Shown one piece after another: positions 51,612 to 59,700 of a stretch of DNA of 64,000 nucleotides. The stretch spans positions 62,001-126,000 of the forward strand of contig NZ_JAKZEU010000007.1 in assembly GCF_024359525.1 (NCBI RefSeq). The letters are read 5' to 3'. The position numbers and the translations under genes were made by a program. Within the stretch, counting starts at the first letter, position 1. The number at the start of each line of letters is the position of its first letter. The notes under the pieces were generated by a model. It worked only from the letters and a program-made list of their open reading frames with translations. It did not search any database and was not told where the DNA came from. The DNA is from Paracoccus albicereus (lineage in GTDB: Bacteria > Pseudomonadota > Alphaproteobacteria > Rhodobacterales > Rhodobacteraceae).

Positions 51612-53753
51612 ATGGCCACTGCCACCCACAAGATCACCCTGTCGTCCTCGCGCGACATTCCATTCAACAAGCTGGTGCTGAGCCAGTCCAACGTCCGGCG
51701 CGTCAGGGCTGGCGTCTCGGTCGAGGAACTGGCCGAGTCCATTGCCCGTCGCGGTCTGATCCAGTCCCTGCATGTCCGCCCGGTGCTGGATGCCGAAGGC
51801 AAGGAAACCGGCATGTTCGAGGTGCCCGCCGGCGGCCGCCGCTTCCGGGCGCTGGAACTGCTGGTCAAGCAAAAGCGCCTCGCCAAGATCGCCCCGGTGC
51901 CCTGCGTAGTGTCGGAGGCAACCGGGGATGTGCTGATCGACGAGGTGTCGCTGGCTGAGAATATCGAGCGCGCCCCGCTGCATCCGCTCGACCAGTTCCG
52001 CACGTTCCAGACCATGCGCGAGAAGGGCATGACCGAGGAAGCCATCGCCGCCGCCTTCTTCGTTGACGCGAAGGTGGTGAAACAGCGCCTGCGTCTGGCG
52101 TCCGTTTCGACCGCGCTGCTCGATGTCTATGCCGAGGATGGCATGACGCTGGAACAGCTCATGGCCTTCACCGTCAGCTCCGACCATGCCCGCCAGGAAC
52201 AGGTCTGGGAGGCGATCAAGGACGGCTGGCAGAAGGAACCCTATACCATCCGCCGCTTGCTGACCGAGACCACGGTGCGGGCGTCGGACAAGCGGGCGGT
52301 CTTTGTTGGCATCACCGCCTATGAAGAGGCGGGCGGTTGCGTGCTGCGCGACCTCTTCCAGCAGGACGATGGCGGTTGGCTCCAGGACGCGGTGCTGCTC
52401 GACCGGCTGGTCGGCGAAAAGCTCAAATCCGAAGCGGAAACCATCGCCGCCGAGGGCTGGAAGTGGATCGAGGTCGCCATGACCTTCCCCTTTGGTCACG
52501 ATCATGGCCTTCGCCAGCTTGTCGGCACCACGGTCGATCTGACCAAGGAGGAGCGCGCCACCCGCGAGGCGCTGCGCGACGAATATGACCGGCTCGAAGC
52601 CGAATATGCCGAGGCCGATGAACTGCCTGACGAGATCGATACCCGTCTGGGCGAGATCGAGCAGGCGCTGGAGGCTTTCGAGCGCCGTCCGATGACCTTC
52701 GACCCGGATCAGACGGCCAAGGCAGGCGTCTTCGTCAGCATTGACGCCGGTGGCACCCTGCTGGTCGAACGCGGCTATGTTCGCCCCGAGGATGAAACGC
52801 CGGTGGAACAGGAGGCGGAAGTCGTCGATCCCGAGACCGGGGAAGTCCTCCAGCGGGCCGAACCGCAGGCCAGCTACCAGCGCGCGGTCATCACGCTCGG
52901 CGGCCAATCCCCCGAGCCGGAAGAGGAAGATGAGGCCGATGCCATCAAGCCGCTGCCCGACCGGCTGGTCAGCGAGCTGACCGCCCATCGCACGCTGGCG
53001 CTGCGCGAGGCCGTGGCATCGAGCCCGCATGTCGCCATGACGGCGCTGCTGCACAGGCTGGTGACGGATTGCTTCCTGCCGCATTCCACCAAGGGGTGCC
53101 TGGAGGCGCAGGTCCGAGAAGTTCATTTTCCGACGCAAGCCGAGGATCTGCGCGATAGCACATCGGCGAAGGCAATCCAGGATCGACACGAACGCTGGGG
53201 CGATCATATCCCGGCCGATGATGCGGCGCTCTGGGATTGGCTGGTCGATCTGGACGACGGATCACGCATGGATCTGCTCGCGCATTGCGTGAGCTTCGGT
53301 GTCAATGCGCTCTATGAGAAGCCGAATCCCTATAGCGGCATGGGTGTCAGCCAGCATGGGCTGGAAATCCGCCTGTCTCAGGCCGACCGGCTGGCGCGTT
53401 CGACCGGCCTCGACATGGTGGCGGTGGGCTGGCGGCCGACGGTCGGCAACTATCTCGGCCGCGTGACCAAACCGCGCATCCTTGAGGCCGTCCGCGAGGG
53501 CGCTGGAGACCGTGCCGCCGAACTGATCGGGCATCTGAAGAAGGGCGACATGGCGAAGGAAGCCGAGCGCCTTCTGACCGATACCGGCTGGCTGCCCGAA
53601 CCGCTGCGCATGGTTGATGGCGATGCCGAGGGCAATGCGGTGCTCGGGACAGATGGCGAAGCCGATGATCTGCCCGATTTCCTTTCGGGTGATGGTGAGG
53701 AGGACGATCCGGCCGACGATGAGGAAGAGCAGCACATGGTTGCCGCTGAATAA
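51612..53753 (+). CDS. ParB/RepB/Spo0J-like nuclease-domain protein of integrative elements
   Basis: This 713-residue protein has an N-terminal ParB-like domain (about 15-130: KLVLSQSNVRRVRAGVSVEELAESI-type opening, GLIQSLHVRPVL, VPAGGRRFRALELL, DEVSLAENIERAPLHPLDQ). A helix-turn-helix region follows (GMTEEAIAAAFFVDAKVVKQRLRLASV). The long C-terminal part is acidic and ends in a strongly acidic tail (EDDPADDEEEQ). No parA is adjacent. Such long ParB-like proteins are standard in alphaproteobacterial ICEs and megaplasmids; they may regulate or segregate the element, but function is not proven. It is followed by two hairpins, the second a strong terminator. Confidence 0.88.
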   Translation: MATATHKITLSSSRDIPFNKLVLSQSNVRRVRAGVSVEELAESIARRGLIQSLHVRPVLDAEGKETGMFEVPAGGRRFRALELLVKQKRLAKIAPVPCVVSEATGDVLIDEVSLAENIERAPLHPLDQFRTFQTMREKGMTEEAIAAAFFVDAKVVKQRLRLASVSTALLDVYAEDGMTLEQLMAFTVSSDHARQEQVWEAIKDGWQKEPYTIRRLLTETTVRASDKRAVFVGITAYEEAGGCVLRDLFQQDDGGWLQDAVLLDRLVGEKLKSEAETIAAEGWKWIEVAMTFPFGHDHGLRQLVGTTVDLTKEERATREALRDEYDRLEAEYAEADELPDEIDTRLGEIEQALEAFERRPMTFDPDQTAKAGVFVSIDAGGTLLVERGYVRPEDETPVEQEAEVVDPETGEVLQRAEPQASYQRAVITLGGQSPEPEEEDEADAIKPLPDRLVSELTAHRTLALREAVASSPHVAMTALLHRLVTDCFLPHSTKGCLEAQVREVHFPTQAEDLRDSTSAKAIQDRHERWGDHIPADDAALWDWLVDLDDGSRMDLLAHCVSFGVNALYEKPNPYSGMGVSQHGLEIRLSQADRLARSTGLDMVAVGWRPTVGNYLGRVTKPRILEAVREGAGDRAAELIGHLKKGDMAKEAERLLTDTGWLPEPLRMVDGDAEGNAVLGTDGEADDLPDFLSGDGEEDDPADDEEEQHMVAAE

Positions 53754-53804
53754 CCCTCAAGCGGGGCGGCTCCGGTTGCCCCGTCTACTCCGTTTCCGCA
53801 ACTC

Positions 53805-53830
53805 GCCCGGTCCTTGTGACCGGGCTTTTT
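53805..53830 (+). terminator. Rho-independent terminator just before the 53845 gene
   Basis: GCCCGGTC (53805-53812), loop CTTGT, GACCGGGC (53818-53825), then TTTTT. It ends 14 bases before the next start codon and within reach of its ribosome binding site. A weaker hairpin (53762-53783) precedes it. Confidence 0.85.
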
Positions 53831-53844
53831 CTTTGGAGGCTCCT

Positions 53845-54150
53845 ATGACCACCATCATCGACATTGATCAGATTTTCCGTGAAGATCGCGAGAATCCACC
53901 GACGGAGCGCACGCTGCCCTGGCAAGAAACACGCGACGGCCTCACCGTCGTCGTGGAGCCGAAGCCTCATTGGGCCGAAGACATGCGGGTGTTCCGTCTC
54001 GATGCCCGCGAATATTGCCGCTACGCCGAATGGACAGTCCATGGCGGTCGTGCTCGGTTCTACGGTCATATCGACACGTCAGGCGATGATCTGATGATGA
54101 AGGCGCGCGCGATGATCGCCCGCGAAATCGCCGATGGACTTTGGGGCTGA
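53845..54150 (+). CDS. Hypothetical protein of the element, 101 aa
   Basis: I do not recognise a named family. This small soluble protein is rich in aromatic and charged residues (LPWQETRDGLTVVVEPKPHW, YCRYAEWTVHGGRARFYGHI). TTTGGAGG lies before ATG 53845. The terminator immediately upstream means it is either expressed from read-through or from a promoter inside that short gap. Codon use fits the surrounding element. Confidence 0.7.
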   Translation: MTTIIDIDQIFREDRENPPTERTLPWQETRDGLTVVVEPKPHWAEDMRVFRLDAREYCRYAEWTVHGGRARFYGHIDTSGDDLMMKARAMIAREIADGLWG

Positions 54151-54572
54151 AGACCCGGTCGTTCTTATCCTGGGCCATCGGCATGGGATGGTATCGCCCG
54201 AACCGGTTCCATCTCCAGCTTCACCATGAATTTTGTCGTCTTCATATCCGCGCAAGCGGCTGCCGATCCCGGCCTGAAGGGAACACGATCCTGGACAGCA
54301 TGGTGGCAAGGCTGGCGCGGCAAAGCATCTGCGACGGGTATCCGGCACCTGTCAGATGCGATGAACCACCCCCGCTTCCATTCGCAAACCTTGGTCCGAT
54401 CCGTCTCTTTGACACTCAACCCCAGAGGGGTCGGCTTACGCGCGCGTGCCGCCCTCGGGGATTCGGAAAAGAGTCCGAACGCCCTCGGGTGATTGCAGAT
54501 CCGGTCAGACACTTCGGGCGCCTGTCGCGCGGGGGATGGTCCCCCGCCTCCCAAAGACAGGAGCCGGAACCC
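54151..54572. other. Intergenic region with gene remnants and a leader hairpin
   Basis: No full gene is supported in these 422 bases. On the minus strand at about 54190-54216 ATGGTGAAGCTGGAG is an inverted, diverged copy of the 3' end of the small gene at 54573-54737. The hairpin GCGGGGGA-TGG-TCCCCCGC (54529-54547) lies just before that gene. Confidence 0.45.
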
Positions 54573-54737
54573 ATGTCCTATGCAGATGCCACCGCCTTCG
54601 CCGCCAGCCTCGCCGCCACGCTGATGGTCTCGATCGTCGTGTTCCAGGCCGGAGACGGCACCCATGCCGCTTGCCCCGCCGCCGAATTCGACGGCGACGA
54701 CGACATGGTGAAGCTGGAGTTGGACCCGTGGGAATAA
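54573..54737 (+). CDS. Small acidic protein with one hydrophobic segment, 54 aa
   Basis: The protein begins MSYADATAFAASLAATLMVSIVVFQ, a likely membrane helix or signal peptide, and ends with the acidic DGDDDMVKLELDPWE. ACAGGAG lies before ATG 54573. No family is recognised; its second, inverted partial copy nearby suggests the type recurs in such elements. Confidence 0.6.
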   Translation: MSYADATAFAASLAATLMVSIVVFQAGDGTHAACPAAEFDGDDDMVKLELDPWE

Positions 54738-54762
54738 GGCGCGAAAACGCCTCATCCCCGAC

Positions 54763-54796
54763 GGCCCGGTGCGCGGTGAACCCGCGACCGGGCCTT
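54763..54796 (+). terminator. Terminator-like hairpin
   Basis: GGCCCGGT (54763-54770) pairs with ACCGGGCC (54787-54794), and inner CGCGG pairs with CCGCG, giving a stem of about 13 pairs. The T-tail is short (TTCAG), so termination may be inefficient. Confidence 0.55.
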
Positions 54797-54877
54797 CAGC
54801 CCTGCGATGGTCGCCCATCGCCAGCAGCGAAACCGGGGAACGGCCCCGGTCAGAGAGGAAGAGTGCGGGCCTTTCGG

Positions 54878-54927
54878 CCGTGACGGGTTGAGGGCTGGAG
54901 AGAGAGGCTTTCCGGCGCCCGTCATGG
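54878..54927 (+). ncRNA. radC-motif-like hairpin leader before the 54938 gene
   Basis: CCGTGACGGG (54878-54887) pairs with CCCGTCATGG (54918-54927) over ten positions with one G-U. The inner GCTGGA faces TTCCGGC with GAGAGAGG between. Compared with the leader before ardC, two pairs differ but pairing is kept. It ends ten bases before the start codon, the same spacing as there. Confidence 0.65.
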
Positions 54928-54937
54928 AGTGATCCCG

Positions 54938-55486
54938 ATGAACCTTTCCCGCCATGATACCTGCCGCCCGATCGGCCAGATACTAGCGACCGATGTGCTG
55001 CCCGCGCTCTACCGGGCGCAAAAGCTGCCGCTGCGCATCTCCTGCCTCGGCGTGGCCAGCTACGGTGCCGGCGATGATGCCGACAGTTTCGACCGCATGA
55101 TCCCGCTTGGGGAATGCCCATCACCGGAAGAGGCCATGCGTTTTGCGGCCTTGCGTCTGTCGCGCGGCGATATCTGCACCGGGCCGAACAGCTTCCCACA
55201 TTTCCGCCCGCGCCTCATGCTCATCCAGGACCGCGATCATGGATTGGTCCTCGCTGGCGAAATCCGCGCGGGCGTCATTCTCTGGCAACAGCCTGTTGCC
55301 TCGGACGCCGAGGCCCGCCGGATTGTCGCCGAGGCCAGCCAGTTGCGCGGCCTTGCCTTCAGGACGTCCGCGCCGGCCGAGGCTCGTGAGCTTCGCTACC
55401 GGGCCGCTGCACTGGAAACCCGGCTGGTCGACCCCTTCTGGCGCGAAGCCGCGGCTGATCTGCTCCGCCTGCCGCAGGCCGCCTGA
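54938..55486 (+). CDS. Conserved-type hypothetical protein of the element, 182 aa
   Basis: This soluble protein has no recognised domain. It starts MNLSRHDTCRPIGQILATDV and has an alpha-helical C-terminal part rich in Ala/Arg/Glu (ASDAEARRIVAEASQLRGLA). GGAG precedes ATG 54938. It has the same leader RNA as ardC and the parB-like gene, which suggests common control and a role tied to DNA entry or maintenance (inference). Confidence 0.65.
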   Translation: MNLSRHDTCRPIGQILATDVLPALYRAQKLPLRISCLGVASYGAGDDADSFDRMIPLGECPSPEEAMRFAALRLSRGDICTGPNSFPHFRPRLMLIQDRDHGLVLAGEIRAGVILWQQPVASDAEARRIVAEASQLRGLAFRTSAPAEARELRYRAAALETRLVDPFWREAAADLLRLPQAA

Positions 55487-55508
55487 GCTTCACCTGTTCC
55501 ATCCATCC

Positions 55509-55529
55509 GGCCCGGTCGCGCATCGGGCC
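55509..55529 (+). terminator. Weak terminator-like hairpin
   Basis: GGCCCG (55509-55514) pairs with CGGGCC (55524-55529) around a 9-base loop, followed by TTGTC. It lies between two genes of the element and may act as an attenuator or RNA stabiliser. Confidence 0.4.
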
Positions 55530-55550
55530 TTGTCATGTCCGGAGACCGTC

Positions 55551-55967
55551 ATGGCCAATTATTGCACCCATTTCTCCTGCCTGCTCGACGTGGGCACCCC
55601 CGAAAATGCCGCCCGCGCGCTCGACCTCTACAATGCGCTGGCGGGTGAAAATGCCGCCGAAGATCCGCCCTCGGACGGATTCCTGCTCTCGATCCAGCCC
55701 GAACATGGCGGCACGCAGCTCTGGATGCGCGATGACGTCACCGGCGATCCCGAGCACGTCATCCAGTTTGTCAAACGCTGCGCGAAAGAGTTCGGCCTGA
55801 CCGGTTTGTGGGGGATGCAATACGCCAATAGCTGCTCGAAGCCCCGCATCGACGGGTTCGGCGGCGGCGCGCATGTCCTCGATCTCGCCACCGGCGAGAC
55901 GGTGGACTGGATTTATACCGATGGATGGCTTTCCACCGTGCTGGAGGGAGGCAATCCCTATGCCTAG
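55551..55967 (+). CDS. Hypothetical protein of the element, 138 aa
   Basis: This soluble, acidic protein starts MANYCTHFSCLLDVGTPENA and contains repeated small-protein features (LSIQPEHGGTQLWMRDDVT, MQYANSCSKPRIDGFGGGAH). I recognise it only as a type found beside ParB/ArdC modules. TCCGGAG precedes the start. It overlaps the next gene by eight bases, so the two are translated together. Confidence 0.68.
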   Translation: MANYCTHFSCLLDVGTPENAARALDLYNALAGENAAEDPPSDGFLLSIQPEHGGTQLWMRDDVTGDPEHVIQFVKRCAKEFGLTGLWGMQYANSCSKPRIDGFGGGAHVLDLATGETVDWIYTDGWLSTVLEGGNPYA

Positions 55968-56601
55968 CACCATCGAAACCACCGTCTTTCGCCTCAATGA
56001 ATTGTCCGATGCGGCGAAGGACAAGGCGCGCGCCTGGTATCGCGAAGGCGGCTTCGACTACGACTGGTACGATGCCGTCTATGAGGATTTCCAGCGCATC
56101 GCGGAAATCCTCGGCCTCGACCTCAAGACCCGATCCGTCCGGCTCATGGGGGGCAGCACCCGGCAAGAACCCTGTATCTGGTTCCGGGGCTTCTGGAGCC
56201 AGGGCGACGGCGCCTGTTTCGAGGCCTATTCCCACCGGAAAGGCGCCCCGCACCGGATCAGTGAATATGCGCCGCAAGACACCGAGCTGCACCGGATCGC
56301 CGATGCCTTGCAGGCGATCCAGAGGCGCAATTTCTACCAGCTCCGCGCCGATGCCAGCCATCGCGGCCACTATTATCACGAATACTGCATGGCGATCTCG
56401 GTCGAGCGCGACAGTCCGACATATCAGGACATGACCGCCGACGCGGAAGAAGCCGTGATCGAGGCGCTGCGGGATCTGGCGCGCTGGCTCTATCGCCAGC
56501 TTGAACGCGAATACGACTATCTGTCCTCGGACGAAGCGGTCGATGAGACCATTACCGCCAATGATTACACCTTCACCGAGATCGGTCGCCGCTTCGGGTG
56601 A
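55960..56601 (+). CDS. Phage/plasmid-type hypothetical protein, often labelled antitoxin
   Basis: The 213-residue protein begins with a signature seen in phage and element proteins: TVFRLNELSDAAKDKARAWY, then DYDWYDAVYEDFQRIAEILGLDL. The rest has an aromatic-rich core (CIWFRGFWSQGDGACFEAYS) and a C-terminal helical part (ALRDLARWLYRQLEREYDYL). Homologues are sometimes labelled antitoxin of a toxin-antitoxin stability system, but no toxin is adjacent and I do not support that name. It overlaps its upstream neighbour by eight bases and is followed by a strong terminator. Confidence 0.7.
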   Translation: MPSTIETTVFRLNELSDAAKDKARAWYREGGFDYDWYDAVYEDFQRIAEILGLDLKTRSVRLMGGSTRQEPCIWFRGFWSQGDGACFEAYSHRKGAPHRISEYAPQDTELHRIADALQAIQRRNFYQLRADASHRGHYYHEYCMAISVERDSPTYQDMTADAEEAVIEALRDLARWLYRQLEREYDYLSSDEAVDETITANDYTFTEIGRRFG

Positions 56602-56608
56602 TCATGAC

Positions 56609-56639
56609 AAGCGCCCCACCATTCGGTTGGGGCGCTTTT
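56609..56639 (+). terminator. Rho-independent terminator
   Basis: AAGCGCCCCA (56609-56618) pairs with TGGGGCGCTT (56628-56637), with extra CC/GG pairs towards the loop, followed by a short run of T. It closes the 54938-56601 gene group and separates it from the helicase gene. Confidence 0.85.
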
Positions 56640-56750
56640 CTCATGTTGCCGTTCGAGAGCCAGAGGGTGGCCGGAAGGGGTCAAGTCCGGGCGGTTGAGA
56701 GAGAGCGCTGTTCGGACTTTCCCGTCCCCGCTCTCCTGAGGTTTCCCGAC

Positions 56751-59700
56751 ATGTACATGGTGTCTCCCGTGGCCGATCCGGTCACGCCGCTGGCGGCTGC
56801 GCCCGCAATCCTGACTGCTGCCAATCTTCTGCTTCCCCATATTGAGCGCGGCCAGCGCATCGACGCCGCAACGCTGCGATCTGCGATGGAAACGGCCTTC
56901 GGCGCGTCCGATACGACCGGCGCCTGGGACTGGAAACTGGCCTATGAGGCTTGCGAGGTCGCCACGGTGCTGTTCGTGCGCAAATACGGAAAGGCACTTT
57001 TCCGTAAAGCCGCTTCTCCGGTTGCACGACTTGATCCGCTGGCGAAGATCGCGGGGTTGTTGCCCACGCAGACCCGCCGTTCTGAGGAAAGCCAGAACTT
57101 CCAGCAGTTTTCGACGCCTCTGCCTCTCGGCCTGGCCGCGCTGACGGCAGTCGCGATCACGCCCGATGACGTGGTGCTGGAACCTTCGGCAGGCACCGGC
57201 TTGCTGGCGATCCTCGCGCAGACCGCTGGCGGTTCGCTGATCCTCAACGAACTGACTGAGACCCGTGCCGATTTGCTGTCCTCGCTCTTTCCGGCCCTGT
57301 CCGTCACCCGGTTCGATGCCGCACAGATCGACGATCATCTGGCCACCGATACCATTCCGTCCGTGGTGCTGATGAACCCGCCATTTTCGGTCATGGCCAA
57401 TGTGAGCGGGCGCGTGGCCGATGCCGCTTACCGACATGTCGCTTCGGCGCTGGCTCGTCTCGCCACCGGCGGACGGTTGGTCACGATCACCGGCGCGGGC
57501 TTCAGTCCCGAGGCCCCCGCCTGGCGCGATGCCTTTATCCGCCTGCAGGAACGCGGGCGCGTGGTGTTTACCGCCGCCGTCGATGGCGCAGTCTATGCAA
57601 AGCACGGCACGAGTATCGACACGCGGCTGACCGTGATCGACAAACTGCCCGCCGACGATCCGGCCAGCTTCCCGGATACGCCGGGCATTGCGCCCGATAT
57701 CGCGACCCTCATCGGCTGGATCGAGGCATTGGTCCCGCCGCGCCTGTCGGTCGAGTTGCCGAAGCTTGCCGTATCGGCTCCGGTCGCTGCGGCGAAAACC
57801 GTGCGCGGCTATCTCGCGCGCTCGGCAGCCTCCCGGTCTGTCGCAGCGCCGGCCAATGATCCGGAGGGCGTGGAACTTGCCTACGAGACCGTGGACTGGA
57901 CCCCGCCCGAAGGCGCACGTCTGTCCGATGCGATCTACGAGGAATATGCACTGCAATCTTTGCGCATCCCCGGCGCGCAGCCGCATCCGACCAAGCTGGT
58001 GCAATCCGCCGCCATGGCCTCGGTCGCACCGCCCAAGCCCTCCTACCGGCCCATGCTGCCCGCCGACATCTGCGCGCGCCTGTCCGACGCCCAGCTTGAG
58101 ACCGTGATCTATGCCGGGGAGACCCATGCCGATCATCTCGCCGGTGCCTGGACCGTGGACGAGCATTTCGACAATGTGAGCGCGGCGCCTGAAGATGCTG
58201 CCGGTTCCGTCCGGTTTCGCCGGGGTTTCATGCTCGGCGACGGGACCGGGGCTGGCAAGGGCCGCCAGTCTGCCGCGATCATCCTCGACAACTGGCTGCG
58301 CGGGCGGCGCAAGGCGGTATGGATCTCCAAATCCGACAAGCTGATCGAGGATGCGCAACGCGACTGGTCGGCGCTCGGCATGGAACGCCTGCTGGTCACT
58401 CCACTTTCGCGCTTCCCTCAAGGCGCAAAGATCACGCTGTCGGAAGGCATCCTTTTTACCACCTATGCCACGCTGCGCTCCGATGACCGGGGCGAGAAGG
58501 TTTCCCGCGTCAAGCAGATCGTCGATTGGATGGGGTCCGATTTCGATGGAGCCATCATCTTCGACGAGAGCCATGCCATGCAGAATGCCGGTGGCGGCAA
58601 GGGAGAACGCGGCGATGTCGCCGCCTCGCAGCAGGGCCGCGCGGGCCTGCGGCTCCAGCACGCCGTGCCCGATGCCCGCGTGGTCTATGTCTCGGCAACC
58701 GGCGCCACCACTGTCCACAATCTCGCCTATGCCCAGCGGCTCGGTCTCTGGGGCGGGGAGGATTTCCCGTTCGCCACCCGTGCCGAGTTCGTCGAAGCCA
58801 TTGAAGCCGGCGGCGTGGCAGCGATGGAGGTTCTGGCCCGCGACCTGCGGTCCCTCGGCCTCTATACTTCCCGGTCGCTCTCCTATGATGGCGTCGAATA
58901 CGAGCTGGTCGAGCACCAGCTCACCGACGAACAGCGCCGCATCTATGACGCCTATGCTGGGGCCTTCGCCGTCATTCACAACAATCTCGACGCGGCGATG
59001 GAGGCGGCCAACATCACCGGCAGCCCAGAATCTGGGGGAGCGACGCTGAACCGGCAGGCCAAATCCGCCGCGCGTTCGGCTTTCGAGAGCACGAAGCAGC
59101 GTTTCTTCGGTCATCTGCTCACGTCCATGAAAACGCCGACCCTGACCCGGTCCATCGATGCCGATCTGGAAGCGGGCCATGCCGCTGTGATCCAGATCGT
59201 CTCAACCGGCGAAGCACTGATGGAGCGGCGGCTGGCCGAGATCCCGACCGATGAATGGAATGACATTTCCGTGGATGTCACACCGAGGGAGTACGTAGGA
59301 TCGTATTTGCAGCATTCCTTCCCGGTGCAGCTCTATGAGCCGTTCACCGACGGCGAGGGAAACCTGTCGTCACGGCCGGTGTTCCGCGACGGTCAGCCAG
59401 TGGAATGCCGGGACGCCGTCGCCCGGCGAAATGAAATGCTTGAGCAACTGGGCTCGCTGCCACCCGTGCCGGGCGCGCTCGATCAGATCGTGCAGCGCTT
59501 CGGCACCGATATCGTGGCCGAGGTCACGGGGCGTTCCCGGCGGATCGTTCGTCGCGGTGAAGGTGCGGCTGCACGCCTGGCGGTCGAGAACCGCGCGCCT
59601 TCCGCGAACCTTGCCGAAACTTCGGCCTTCATGGATGACCAGAAGCGCATCCTCGTATTCAGCGATGCTGGCGGCACCGGGCGCAGCTATCACGCCGAAC

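Noticed and set aside
54165..55199. 344-codon minus-strand frame
   Set aside because: It runs across leader hairpins, a terminator and two start codons of plus-strand genes and has no family-like sequence.
56565..59180. 871-codon minus-strand frame opposite the helicase gene
   Set aside because: Antisense of a high-GC gene, no family similarity, rich in Gly/Arg/His/Asp; the plus-strand frame carries clear helicase and methyltransferase motifs.
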